Positions 55,169-64,000 of a DNA stretch of 64,000 nucleotides are shown here, piece after piece. The translations under genes and the position numbers were made by a program. The DNA lies in contig DJOI01000074.1 in the NCBI GenBank assembly GCA_002439605.1, positions 1 to 64,000 of the forward strand, read 5' to 3'. The notes below the pieces were generated by a model. The model saw nothing but the letters and a program-made list of their open reading frames with translations, was not told the DNA's origin and made no database searches. The first letter of the stretch is position 1; each line of letters begins with the position of its first letter. The DNA is from Candidatus Segatella mututuai. Its GTDB lineage: Bacteria > Bacteroidota > Bacteroidia > Bacteroidales > Bacteroidaceae.

Positions 55169-55551
55169 GAATATCCGCAATCGTCCAAATAGCAAAATCC
55201 GCATGATGTCAAAGAGAACTTCTTGCAACGCAATCCCGATAAGTCCAGCCATGAGTACAACATACTTGGATGAATGTGGATATTTTGTTCTTTTGTGTGG
55301 CATGTGAATATTCGTTCATGCCACGTTCATAATTGCTCACTGCACATTCAGTTTTTGAATAAAAACCAACAAGAAAAAGAGTCCTCGAAGCTTGCCTGAA
55401 GTCATGTCGTACGACTATGCACCCCCATGTCGTACGACTATACGACCTCATGTCGTACGTTCATAGCAACTATAGTCGTACGACATGACAACCTCATAAA
55501 AACGACACTCGGAAAGGCATATATTTGCAGTTTGGACGATTGCGGATATTC
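55169..55551. mobile_element. 383-bp MITE-like element with perfect 21-bp terminal inverted repeats
   Basis: The ends 55169-55189 (GAATATCCGCAATCG...) and 55531-55551 are perfect reverse complements over 21 bases. The interior has no convincing protein (an 80-codon minus frame at 55209-55451 matches nothing I know) but carries the GTCGTACGAC array. No clear target-site duplication is visible because both flanks are A/T rich. The mobile reading is inference; an unusual structured RNA locus is an alternative. Confidence 0.55.
55402..55488. repeat. 23-bp iterated array of GTCGTACGAC palindromes
   Basis: CATGTCGTACG units begin at 55403, 55426 and 55449, exactly 23 bp apart; the third is degenerate after GTACG. 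A fourth copy is inverted. The outer arms, 55402-55418 and 55472-55488, form a perfect 17-bp inverted repeat, and GTCGTACGAC is itself a perfect 10-bp palindrome. Confidence 0.9.
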
Positions 55552-55628
55552 AAAAAAAATAAAAGAAGCGACATACCAAATACTACATACATGTACATAT
55601 TAAACCTTCCCAAAGACAGAGCTACCAG

Positions 55629-55661
55629 AAAAAAGGGGTGTTCCTTGAAAAGGAGCACCCC
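55629..55661 (-). terminator. terminator of ompA-family gene
   Basis: GGGGTGTTCCTT/AAGGAGCACCCC (12 bp, one G-T) with a three-base loop, followed by six T residues on the minus strand, 44 bases after the stop codon. Confidence 0.85.
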
Positions 55662-55704
55662 AATATTTCATAAACTGCGAGCAATAAAAGCTCAACAATA
55701 GATA

Positions 55705-56859
55705 TTACTCAACAACCTGAACAGTTGCACGACGGTTGAACGAGATAGGAGACATATCGTTTACGCCACCATTACCCTTAGTTGTAATGTTAGCTCGCTT
55801 CACACCCATCTTAACAAGTTCACTGGCAACGGTCTCTGCGCGACCCTCAGACAACTTCTGATTAACCTTTTCATTACCAGTAGCTTTGTCTGCATAGCCA
55901 TTAACAAGCAAGTTGGAATTGTTTGCAATAGCATACTTGGCCAATGCACGCACATTTACGAGATCGTACTTTGAAGCTACACTTGTCTTATTAATATCGA
56001 AGAATACAGATACAGGAGTTGTAACGAATTCCTTAACAGTCTTAGGAGTTACAGTCTCAACTGGCTTCTGGTTAGCCAAGAGATTCTTCAGACGGTCGTT
56101 CTCAGCATTGGCGTCGTTCAACTTAGCATTGAGAGCATCGAGTTCTGACTGATGAAGAGCATTAAGAGCATCAACGTCTGGAGTCTTGTTCCACGTAGAC
56201 TTGCCAAGTTTGAATGTCAAACCAACTTCAGCATAGAGGTTGTTGTCGTGAGAATCCCAACCGCGCTCACCGCCAGTATGGCCACCATCGATATCAGTCT
56301 CGAAACGATTCCAACCAGCCTCGAGATAAACGTTCACTTTCTTGGCAACCTTCCATGTAGACTGAAGACCAACACTGAGATCCATGGCATACATATTGTG
56401 AGTCATAGTACGACCAAAACCTGCACCTGCGAATGGAATGACATTCCATACTCGGTTCTCGTTGTAGCCCAAAAGCAAGTTACTGAGATTGAACATTACC
56501 TGCTCATTGACAACCCAATACCTGTTGAAGCTTCCATCTGTCTTTGTCTCTGGATCCCAAACGCGCTTGCCCCAAATTCCCTGAAGCTTTGTACGCAAAC
56601 CTATGCCAGGAGTAAACCATTTACCTACAGCTACAGAAGCACCAGGGTTAGAACGGAACTTCTTGAAAGGACTTCTTGCCAAGCCCTGACCATGCTCTTC
56701 ACCTGAATACCATGCATTCCAATCAGCACCAACCTCAATGAACCAATTGCTCCAGAATGAGTTTGTCGCAACACTATACTGCTGAGTAGGAGTTGCATCC
56801 TGAGCGAAACCGCTCATAGAAATACCAGCAAATGCCAGTACAGCTAATAACTTTTTCAT
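55705..56859 (-). CDS. OmpA family outer-membrane protein
   Basis: A 384-residue protein anchoring the outer membrane to peptidoglycan. The signal peptide is MKKLLAVLAFAGISMSGFAQ. An N-terminal beta-barrel (about 30-220) with alternating aromatic strands (FWSNWFIEVGADWNAWYSG) is followed by a short coiled coil (LNALHQSELDALNAKLNDANAENDRLKNLL, about 230-262). The C-terminal OmpA domain (about 280-384) has VSVFFDINKTSVASK, NGYADKATGNEKVNQKLSEGRAETVASEL and the terminal NRRATVQVVE, including the Asp/Arg diaminopimelate-binding pair. It is transcribed alone; the decayed fragment near 50.8 kb belongs to a related but different lineage. Confidence 0.93.
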   Translation of the reverse strand: MKKLLAVLAFAGISMSGFAQDATPTQQYSVATNSFWSNWFIEVGADWNAWYSGEEHGQGLARSPFKKFRSNPGASVAVGKWFTPGIGLRTKLQGIWGKRVWDPETKTDGSFNRYWVVNEQVMFNLSNLLLGYNENRVWNVIPFAGAGFGRTMTHNMYAMDLSVGLQSTWKVAKKVNVYLEAGWNRFETDIDGGHTGGERGWDSHDNNLYAEVGLTFKLGKSTWNKTPDVDALNALHQSELDALNAKLNDANAENDRLKNLLANQKPVETVTPKTVKEFVTTPVSVFFDINKTSVASKYDLVNVRALAKYAIANNSNLLVNGYADKATGNEKVNQKLSEGRAETVASELVKMGVKRANITTKGNGGVNDMSPISFNRRATVQVVE

Positions 56860-56946
56860 AACAATAAAAATTTAAACTTTCTTAATTTATATATTTTAAT
56901 TTACTACTCTTTTACTATATTACAACATCCTTTATGGATTTTGGGG

Positions 56947-56954
56947 CAAAGTTA
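56947..56954 (-). promoter_or_regulatory. -7 element of ompA-family gene
   Basis: Minus-strand TAACTTTG about 88 bases ahead of the start codon; upstream is a poly-A/T stretch without a clear -33 TTG. Confidence 0.5.
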
Positions 56955-57042
56955 ATATATTTTTTTTTAATTCTTTCTTTTTTTTTGAAAAAAAAACTGC
57001 ATTTCCGCAAAAAAATACAATTTCACAGACTTTTTCTTGCTT

Positions 57043-58875
57043 TTACCCTAAAAGTCGCTCGATTTCGTGCTGTTGCAGGATGCATAGCACATTCTTACCA
57101 TCAGGTGTATAATTGACATTGCTACAGCCAAACAAATCATTGACCAAACCCTCCATCTCATCATTGCCAAGCACTTGACCTACTGGAATTGCAGCTGCGC
57201 GAGCCATGGAAAAAGCCAACGACTTGTTGATTTCATCTACCGCAGACATACCGCTATCCTTGGCAGATTCCACCATGTCACGAACCAACGAGACAGGATT
57301 AAGGCCGTCAAGTCCCGCAGGAACAGCATTCACGGCATAGCTGCCCCTACCCAAGTCTTCCAGTTCAAAGCCAAAAGCCTTTACCTGAGGCAGCAGCTTA
57401 TTCAATATGACATCATCAGAAACCGGGAATTGTACAACCTCAGGGAACAACACTTTCTGAGAATGATTCTCATGAGCAACCAACTGGGCAAGATACTTTT
57501 CATACAACACACGAACATGGGCACGATGCTGGTCGATAATCATCAAGCCAGACTTCACTGCAGTCATGATATATTTGCCCTTATACTGATAATGTACGGG
57601 CGACTTCTCGGCAATAATGCTCGCTTGTTCCTGCCCATCAGTCTGGACAGATTCAAACATGTCGAGTTCTTCTTCCTGGGATGTATCTGCCAATCCTTCA
57701 TAAAGTTGTTCCCAACGCTCGTCAACAGGAGCTACCGTACGAGAACCTGCCCCCACATGCGTCCTAAAGGGATTATAGTTAGGGTCGACGCTTATCTTTG
57801 GTGCCGAGGCATTAGGAAACATGTCCGGATTATACACTGGAATATCAGGCTTGTCCACCGTATCAAAATCAATGGTTGGCACATCATTATACATACCTAA
57901 GGACTCTTTGACAGCAGCCGAGAGAATCTGCCAAATGGCTTGTTCGTTCTCAAACTTAATCTCGGTCTTCGTTGGATGAATATTTACGTCAATATCACCT
58001 GGAGCTACCGTGAAGTAGAGGAAATACGGAACTTGTTCTCCCTGAGGAACCATTCGCTCAAAAGCAGTCATGACAGCCTTGTTGAAATAAGGATGCTTCA
58101 TGTAACGGTCGTTGACGAAAAAAAACTGATGAGCACCTTTCTTACGCGCAGACTCTGGCTTACCGACAAATCCTGTTATCTTGCACATAGAGGTGTCTAC
58201 ATTGACAGGCAACAAATCCTGATTCAGTCGCTTGCCAAAGACATCGATGATACGTTGGCGTAGGTTGGCAGCACGAAGATTCATCAGCTCGGTACCATTG
58301 CTACGCAAGGTAAAGGTGATTTGCGGGTTAACCAAGACTATGCGCTCGAATGCAATAAGAATATTGTTCAACTCGGTAGAGTTGGATTTAAGAAATTTGC
58401 GACGGGCAGGAACATTATAGAACAAGTTGCTAATGCAGAAGCTGCTGCCTCGAGGGCAAGAGCAAGGCTCTTGCGAATCTATCTTAGAACCAGAGATGAC
58501 TATTTGCGTGCCTATCTCCTCATCGGCCTGGCGCGACTTGAGTGTAACCTGGGCCACTGCGGCTATAGATGCCAACGCCTCGCCACGAAAACCCATTGTA
58601 TGAAGATTAAACAAATCACCGGCATGACGAATCTTGGAGGTAGCATGGCGCTCAAATGACAGTCGGGCATCGGTTTCCGACATTCCCTTTCCATCATCTA
58701 TCACCAATATACTTGTACGCCCTGCATCAACTACAGCCACATCGATGCGTGTGGCTCCTGCATCAACAGAATTCTCCACCAACTCCTTGATGACAGAGGC
58801 GGGGCGTTGTATCACCTCGCCCGCAGCTATTTGGTTGGCTACTGAATCGGGTAAAAGTTGAATTATATCACTCAT
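57043..58875 (-). CDS. mutL: DNA mismatch repair protein MutL, endonuclease motifs degenerate
   Basis: Couples mismatch recognition by MutS to strand removal. The GHKL ATPase domain is intact: [51 protein letters not shown] and the linker GTXVXVxxLFxNVPARxKFL segment. The C-terminal dimerisation domain is present in the 610 residues. The metal-binding endonuclease motif DQHA(x)2E(x)4E reads [12 protein letters not shown] (Glu replaced by Val). The later CPHGRP motif is absent (YTPDGKN in its place), so endonuclease activity looks unlikely. It is followed by the small membrane protein and OstA genes. Confidence 0.94.
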   Translation of the reverse strand: MSDIIQLLPDSVANQIAAGEVIQRPASVIKELVENSVDAGATRIDVAVVDAGRTSILVIDDGKGMSETDARLSFERHATSKIRHAGDLFNLHTMGFRGEALASIAAVAQVTLKSRQADEEIGTQIVISGSKIDSQEPCSCPRGSSFCISNLFYNVPARRKFLKSNSTELNNILIAFERIVLVNPQITFTLRSNGTELMNLRAANLRQRIIDVFGKRLNQDLLPVNVDTSMCKITGFVGKPESARKKGAHQFFFVNDRYMKHPYFNKAVMTAFERMVPQGEQVPYFLYFTVAPGDIDVNIHPTKTEIKFENEQAIWQILSAAVKESLGMYNDVPTIDFDTVDKPDIPVYNPDMFPNASAPKISVDPNYNPFRTHVGAGSRTVAPVDERWEQLYEGLADTSQEEELDMFESVQTDGQEQASIIAEKSPVHYQYKGKYIMTAVKSGLMIIDQHRAHVRVLYEKYLAQLVAHENHSQKVLFPEVVQFPVSDDVILNKLLPQVKAFGFELEDLGRGSYAVNAVPAGLDGLNPVSLVRDMVESAKDSGMSAVDEINKSLAFSMARAAAIPVGQVLGNDEMEGLVNDLFGCSNVNYTPDGKNVLCILQQHEIERLLG

Positions 58876-58889
58876 TCGTTTTTTCAGTT

Positions 58890-59057
58890 TTAAAGTAAAA
58901 CCATCACGGCAAGAAGCAACAGCAACAACACGACAAGCAGCAAGGCACGCTGCCTGCGCACAGGACGGCGCCCAGAATGGAAGTCGAAACCTTGACGGTG
59001 GAAATAACGGGGTGCATACATGAACTGGCGTGGTTTGCGGATAGGAAACAACATCAT
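58890..59057 (-). CDS. small membrane protein
   Basis: A 55-residue protein starting [19 protein letters not shown] and ending with a single transmembrane helix ([17 protein letters not shown]) behind a basic stretch RRPVRRQR. The longer frame upstream overlaps the OstA gene and is not used. It lies 1 base after the OstA stop and 14 bases before mutL, so it is surely co-transcribed. The basic RKP...[13 protein letters not shown] segment would face the cytoplasm. Family not recognised; a conserved neighbour in this gene order. Confidence 0.75.
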   Translation of the reverse strand: MMLFPIRKPRQFMYAPRYFHRQGFDFHSGRRPVRRQRALLLVVLLLLLLAVMVLL

Positions 59058-59058
59058 A

Positions 59059-60753
59059 TTAGTTCTTCTTTTCAGTATTTCCTCCGCCTTTTGCCGTTCT
59101 TGGCAACACCTGCAGAGGTGCCTCATGACGCCTGATGTTCTTGAGTTCTGTACCCTTAGCCTTACCGCGCCACACAAATATATCGTTTTTGTCCTTGGGA
59201 CGAATCTCATCAAACCAAGCGAAATTGGGCAATTTGTACTTCGTTGGAGGAATCTGCGTCATGGGATACATGACACTCGTAAACTTATTAGTCCATATAT
59301 GCTCAAGCTGGCGCTGTGGTGTCATATACATGCGCATCGTGTCTGTTTCCAGAAAGTTAAGCCCCATCAGCGAGCTATCCTTGTCATCCACAGGATAATA
59401 AATAGTCTGCACATTTCCTATTGATTCTGCCATCCGTATCTGTCCATCCTTGAAATAAGCCTTCATCTCCTTGGAAGTTATCTGGTTATAGTGTACGCTG
59501 TCGGGCAACATCTCTATCGACAAGGCTTGTCCCACCACATGTGCCAAGCGCAAGGTGGAATCGCGCATATAAGCATGGATAACCTCCCCCAACAACTGGC
59601 GATTGCCATTCCAGACTATAGGGTCTTTATACATCGTCATACAGGAATCCTGCGAGTTGTAGACCAAGGAGTCACATACGGCCTGTACATCCTGACGAAA
59701 AGCACGCACTTTATGGAACGCATGGATTTTGCGATATACAGAATCAGTACCTATATAATAGGTATAGATTTTCATCGTATCGGAATGAAGCCACATTGTA
59801 TCTTTCTGTGAGTAATCTATGGCCACAGGATTCTTGGTGGCAAAGCCATAACCCGTTTTTTCATTGTATCGCAAGTAGTTGCAAGTAAGAGAATTTTTAT
59901 TCTTCTTATCCACATAGACCACATTTCCATAGCCACGACTGTCACCATTCTTCACATAATACAAACTGTCTCCTGTTATCGTCTTGTCCCTATCCGACAA
60001 AGTGGAGCGACCATACAACTGGGCGCTTTTTGTATTGGTGTCATAGTAACCATCCTTGGTATTCACAACACTATTGCCAGAAATCACTTTGGAAGGACCT
60101 ACCATGTGGGCTCTTGATTTTGGCACGTCATAATATAAGGTGTCGGTAGTCACCAAGTCCTTGCCACTACGCAACTTCACGTTATACACGAACTTTGCCT
60201 CACGAGTCTTGGTATGATACTCCCCCCAATCGGAAACAAGTTTGTCTTTGCCATCTATGAGTGTTCCTCCATCAAAGAAGTTGGCCATTTCATACAAACG
60301 ATCATAATCCAAGCTATCTGTACGCAACACCTGTCTGCGATGGCGCAATACGACATTACGACGGGCACGCATCATCTGCATCTGCCCGTCATACTCGGCA
60401 CGCTCACACACCAAGGAAAGAGTATCTCCCTGGCGAAAATGCACATGCCCAAAAGCTTTTACAGAATTGGAAGCCTCGTAGAAATAAGCACTGTCACAGG
60501 TGAGATGAGCCCCTTGATGCAAGAAAGAAACCTTCCCTTTTACTATCTGCGCATCGGGATGGGAGCCATACATATCATATCGCAACTCATCAGCATGAAG
60601 CAAGTAAACTCTGTCGCCATGAGGACGTTTCCTTGCACGCTTTTCTGAAGCCTGCATAACCTGGACAAGACTTAGTCCAAACAGGCATAGAATCAAGAGA
60701 AAGAAGATTCCATGCCCGGTTATATGTCGCTTTATGATGCTGTTGATAGTCAT
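59059..60753 (-). CDS. OstA/LptA-like envelope protein
   Basis: A 564-residue protein with an N-terminal membrane/signal segment (GIFFLLILCLFGLSLVQVMQA, about 14-34). Its body is a long series of short beta strands with repeated YxxxTxTxxGxxxYxxxxxRxxxxG-like motifs (LTCDSAYFYEASNSVKAFGHVHFRQGDTLSL and others), the OstA/LptA jelly-roll pattern that carries lipopolysaccharide across the periplasm. It is about three times longer than E. coli LptA, as is usual in Bacteroidetes. Its ATG overlaps the upstream PpiC stop by one base (TAATG), indicating coupled translation. Confidence 0.88.
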   Translation of the reverse strand: MTINSIIKRHITGHGIFFLLILCLFGLSLVQVMQASEKRARKRPHGDRVYLLHADELRYDMYGSHPDAQIVKGKVSFLHQGAHLTCDSAYFYEASNSVKAFGHVHFRQGDTLSLVCERAEYDGQMQMMRARRNVVLRHRRQVLRTDSLDYDRLYEMANFFDGGTLIDGKDKLVSDWGEYHTKTREAKFVYNVKLRSGKDLVTTDTLYYDVPKSRAHMVGPSKVISGNSVVNTKDGYYDTNTKSAQLYGRSTLSDRDKTITGDSLYYVKNGDSRGYGNVVYVDKKNKNSLTCNYLRYNEKTGYGFATKNPVAIDYSQKDTMWLHSDTMKIYTYYIGTDSVYRKIHAFHKVRAFRQDVQAVCDSLVYNSQDSCMTMYKDPIVWNGNRQLLGEVIHAYMRDSTLRLAHVVGQALSIEMLPDSVHYNQITSKEMKAYFKDGQIRMAESIGNVQTIYYPVDDKDSSLMGLNFLETDTMRMYMTPQRQLEHIWTNKFTSVMYPMTQIPPTKYKLPNFAWFDEIRPKDKNDIFVWRGKAKGTELKNIRRHEAPLQVLPRTAKGGGNTEKKN

Positions 60754-62210
60754 TACTTAACCCAACCTTGATATTCAAATTTACAATTTTTATATCGGTC
60801 GTTCATTCGTACATAAGTACTCTTGATCTTGCTTACCACCCAGTCGTGCAAGGTCTTCTCTCGCTCCTTGGCCAGTACCACATCCTGCATTACCTGGAAG
60901 TCTTCTGTTATGGTGGCGCGATGCCCTTCTACCCTACTCACGAGTTTTACCAAAGCACAAGTAGTCTTGCCACGACTGTTGATCATTTTGAACGAACGAG
61001 ACACCTCACCCACTTTCATGGAGTCAACCACACGGGCTATCTCAGTAGGCAAATCCTTCATTTGGAACTTGGATGTGCGCACACCTGCCTGGGATGTGTT
61101 GGCCATCAAGCCATGGTTGTTCTTGGTATCCTTGTCGTCAGACAATACAGATACAGCAGACTCAAATGTAAACTTGCCACTACGAATATCAGCTCCAATA
61201 GAGTCGAGACGCAGTATAGCCTTGTCTATTGACTCCTGGGGAACAACGGGCTTGCGCAAGATATGTCGCACCTTGATTTTGTCGCCACGCTTGTCTATCA
61301 ACTGAATGATATGAAAACCAAATTCAGACTCGACGATCTTGGATATTTTCTTAGGGTCTGTCAGATTGAAAGCCACATTGGCAAAAGCAGGATCCAACAT
61401 GCCTCTACCCACATAGTCCATCTCGCCACCCATACGGGCAGAACCAGGATCTTCTGAATACAGACGAGCCAATGTAGAGAAGGTCGTCTCACCCTTGTTG
61501 ACGCGGTCGGTATAGTCACGCAACTCGTCCTTGACACGATTGATCTCCTCCATTGGAATTCTTGGTTGCTGGGTAAGTATCTCCACCTCCACCTCTGTAG
61601 GCACGAAAGGAATACTATCGGATGGAAGATTGTTGAAATAACGACGAACCTGAGCTGGTGAAACTTTAATGTCCTTCACCAACTTCTCTTTCATCTTCTG
61701 AATCAACTGACGATTTTTGAAGTCATCGTGCATCTGCTGTCGCATCTGTGTAACACTCTGCTTTCGATATTCCTCCAACTTCTCACGCGAGCCTATCATG
61801 TTAATCCAATAATTGATTTGCTCGTCGATACCAGCCATTACCTCAGACTCCGACACCTCTATACTATCAATGGCAGCCTGATGCAGGAAGAGCTTTTGCA
61901 CAGCTATCTGCTCCGGAATGCTGCAATCAGGATCGCCAGCATATTTGATGCCTTCTGCCTCGCCCTGCAATCGGGCAATCTCGACATCCGACTTCAGGAT
62001 AGGCTCGTCTCCCACAACCCAAATCACCTCATCTACGACACTGCCCTCGTTCAGGACAGGCGCATTCCTCACGTGATTAGTATCGCTGGAATCCGAACTA
62101 TCCCAAACAGAAGTCTTAGCTAAGCGAGAAGCTCTGTTGGTACTTGCGCTGATGCCCATGATAAACATAAGAGCAACAAAAGACAAAGCAATCTTATTCT
62201 CTATTTTCAT
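60753..62210 (-). CDS. periplasmic peptidylprolyl isomerase (SurA/PpiC type), second of pair
   Basis: Chaperone for outer-membrane proteins, 485 residues. A signal sequence (IALSFVALMFIMGISAS) precedes a SurA N-terminal-like region (VVDEVIWVVGDEPILKSDVEIARLQ). A parvulin domain is clear around 215-320 (LARLYSEDPGSARMGGEMDYVGRGMLDPAFANVAFNL...GFHIIQLIDKRGDKIKVRHIL), and a degenerate second one follows. It is 20 bases downstream of its paralogue and coupled to the OstA gene, an envelope-assembly operon. Confidence 0.93.
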   Translation of the reverse strand: MKIENKIALSFVALMFIMGISASTNRASRLAKTSVWDSSDSSDTNHVRNAPVLNEGSVVDEVIWVVGDEPILKSDVEIARLQGEAEGIKYAGDPDCSIPEQIAVQKLFLHQAAIDSIEVSESEVMAGIDEQINYWINMIGSREKLEEYRKQSVTQMRQQMHDDFKNRQLIQKMKEKLVKDIKVSPAQVRRYFNNLPSDSIPFVPTEVEVEILTQQPRIPMEEINRVKDELRDYTDRVNKGETTFSTLARLYSEDPGSARMGGEMDYVGRGMLDPAFANVAFNLTDPKKISKIVESEFGFHIIQLIDKRGDKIKVRHILRKPVVPQESIDKAILRLDSIGADIRSGKFTFESAVSVLSDDKDTKNNHGLMANTSQAGVRTSKFQMKDLPTEIARVVDSMKVGEVSRSFKMINSRGKTTCALVKLVSRVEGHRATITEDFQVMQDVVLAKEREKTLHDWVVSKIKSTYVRMNDRYKNCKFEYQGWVK

Positions 62211-62230
62211 GTATCTTTATTTTCGTTTGA

Positions 62231-63658
62231 TTAATGCTTGTTGACTGTCGCCAAAACATCCTTGTTTACTACAACAGGGTATTTTTTTCTCAAGGCTGCC
62301 ACCCATTCTTTCTCCAACATATCCTGATAGTCTGCTATCACTTGTGCCTTGACATCGGTATAATCTTCCGGGGCTTTCCTCAGCACTTTGCCAAAGGTGG
62401 CGTCTATGGGATAATCCTTCAAGGCCGTGATGGTGGTGTCTTTCTTGAAGACCATCTTGTCGACTACGGCATTATCTCCCTTCTTGAAAATACCTTTTTC
62501 CACACGGATACGAATCACGGAATCCTTATTAAATGTATTGCGCAGAATGTCTGCCCACTCTGAGAAAGCCTTGCCCTTGATGCTCTTCTTGACAGCCTCT
62601 ACATCTGCCGCATCTCTTACATGATAGGCTATTCCCTTAAATCGGGGCTCATTCCATTTGTATCTTTTTTTATTCTTGGCGAAGAAGGCAGCCTGTCCTT
62701 TCTCGTCCTTGGAAGCCTTGTCCCATATCAGACGATTGCTGATTTCATAGAGCAACAAACCATCATGATACTCACGAATCAAATTTTTCAAATCACTATC
62801 CTTGGCCGACAGTTCTTCTGACTTTCTGTCAAGAATGGTCTCTGCGGTAGTTCCTGCCGGCATAGTCTTCGCTAAAGAGTCCAACTTGTCGTTGATAATA
62901 TTTTCCCTTATTCCTCTTGCATCTATAAAACGGATGATATCCGTTCTGAGTGAGTCATATGGGAAAAAATTCTGTGCACCATTTTTTTTTATAATATGGT
63001 AACCAAACTCTGATAGAACAGGCTTGCTAATCTCGCCAACTTTGAGCGAATAAGCCGCATTCTCAAAAGCCTTCACAGTTTGCCCCTTACTAATCCAGGG
63101 CAATTCACCCCCCTTGACTGCCGTGCTCTTGTCATCAGAGAATTTCTTGGCCAGCTCCTCGAAATCGGCGCCTTTCTTCAAAGCAGCATAAATAGAGTCG
63201 GCACGATTCTTCAACCTTGCATTCTCTGCAAGAGGTGCTTTCTGACTGAGTTTCAACAAAATATGAGAAACCTTTACCATTCCTCCATTTCCATCTATAC
63301 GCTGGCGTGTGTCCTCATAGATACGGTGCGCTTCGTTTTCCACATCCTGTTCCGTAATCATAGAAGGACGTATCTGTTGATCACGATAAGTAGCAAACTC
63401 CTTTTTGAAAGAATCCAAAGTGTCGAGGCGAGCATCCAAAGCCGCCTGTACCTTCAACTTATAATTGACAAACAAATCCACATATTCATCGACCGTTTTC
63501 TTGTCAATGACTCCTTCTGAATTGTTCTTGTTGTAAGAATACTCAAATTCGGAACGGGTAACAGGTGTTCCATTGATGGTCATTATCACAGGATCAACCT
63601 GAGCAAAAGCAATGCTCCCCGAGAGGAGCATTGCTGCTAAAAGCGCATTTATTTTCAT
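62231..63658 (-). CDS. periplasmic peptidylprolyl isomerase (PpiC type), first of pair
   Basis: Chaperone-isomerase of 475 residues. The ATG at 63658 opens a signal peptide (MKINALLAAMLLSGSIAFAQ); an upstream extension of the frame is not plausible. N-terminal region VDPVIMTINGTPVTRSEFEYSYNKN is typical of this group. A parvulin domain runs about 130-235 (KVSHILLKLSQKAPL...LAKKFSDDKSTAVKGGELPWISKGQTVKAFENAAYSLKVGEISKPVLSEFGYHIIKKNG). It lies just 16 bases beyond the guaB stop and heads the mutL-ward string of genes. Confidence 0.93.
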   Translation of the reverse strand: MKINALLAAMLLSGSIAFAQVDPVIMTINGTPVTRSEFEYSYNKNNSEGVIDKKTVDEYVDLFVNYKLKVQAALDARLDTLDSFKKEFATYRDQQIRPSMITEQDVENEAHRIYEDTRQRIDGNGGMVKVSHILLKLSQKAPLAENARLKNRADSIYAALKKGADFEELAKKFSDDKSTAVKGGELPWISKGQTVKAFENAAYSLKVGEISKPVLSEFGYHIIKKNGAQNFFPYDSLRTDIIRFIDARGIRENIINDKLDSLAKTMPAGTTAETILDRKSEELSAKDSDLKNLIREYHDGLLLYEISNRLIWDKASKDEKGQAAFFAKNKKRYKWNEPRFKGIAYHVRDAADVEAVKKSIKGKAFSEWADILRNTFNKDSVIRIRVEKGIFKKGDNAVVDKMVFKKDTTITALKDYPIDATFGKVLRKAPEDYTDVKAQVIADYQDMLEKEWVAALRKKYPVVVNKDVLATVNKH

Positions 63659-63674
63659 TTTCAAACATTCATTA

Positions 63675-64000
<326 letters not shown>

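Noticed and set aside
55209..55451. 80-codon minus-strand ORF inside the inverted-repeat element
   Set aside because: No recognisable domain, no ribosome-binding site, and it runs through the palindrome array.

Overview
The window looks like a chromosomal segment of a Prevotella-like member of the Bacteroidales, probably from a gut or rumen niche. The evidence is the TTTG/TTG-N19-20-TAnnTTTG promoter pattern, several fimbrillin-family lipoproteins with TolC-independent Bacteroidetes-style lipoboxes, DUF3857, DUF5683 and OstA-like proteins, the surE-parA-parB-DUF5683-lytic transglycosylase-relA gene order, a VorB/Kor oxidoreductase operon, and plant-polysaccharide enzymes (a GH5 cellulase and a pectinesterase). 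This is inference from gene content; no database was searched.

Layout. 0-8.6 kb: plus-strand housekeeping genes (rsmA, frr, rsgA, an AraC regulator, tRNA-Gln, rsfS, ftsH, cdsA, GH5 endoglucanase). 8.6-9.1 kb: a gene-free convergent gap dense in repeats. 9.1-19.8 kb: lpxB and surE (minus) diverge from parA-parB-DUF5683-transglycosylase-relA-pectinesterase, followed by a LicD transferase. 19.8-24.7 kb: a sugar epimerase, an IspD/TarI cytidylyltransferase, a copper P-type ATPase and a small heat-shock protein, all minus. 25-30 kb: an M18 aminopeptidase and a HAD phosphatase face a five-gene 2-oxoacid:ferredoxin oxidoreductase operon that starts with a 59-residue TPR protein. 30.5-37 kb: a GC-rich fimbrial island with three fimbrillin lipoproteins, a broken accessory gene and a membrane-bound AraC regulator. 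37.3-44 kb: a MATE transporter, two DUF3857 proteins and trpS. 44.3-51 kb: tRNA-Val, purB, a pseudouridine synthase with a long glycine/arginine repeat tail, asnS, and an AAA-ATPase/PD-(D/E)XK gene flanked by duplicated terminators. 50.7-57 kb: an OmpA-like pseudogene, a small lipoprotein, a 1001-residue coiled-coil surface lipoprotein, a second tRNA-Val and an intact OmpA-family protein. 57-64 kb: mutL, a tiny membrane protein, an OstA/LptA-like protein, two PpiC/SurA-type chaperones and the end of guaB.

How the genes fit together. Envelope biogenesis dominates: lpxB, cdsA, the OstA-like protein, two periplasmic prolyl isomerases, OmpA, fimbriae, and a LicD/cytidylyltransferase/epimerase group that may decorate a surface glycan. 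Translation and ribosome maturation (rsmA, frr, rsgA, rsfS, asnS, trpS, tRNAs) and chromosome segregation (parAB) form the conserved core.

The least explained structure is intergenic. Four separate gaps hold short iterated motifs with about 21-23 bp spacing, often with one copy inverted. One set lies inside a 383-bp element bounded by perfect 21-bp inverted repeats, the best candidate here for an undescribed (MITE-like) element.
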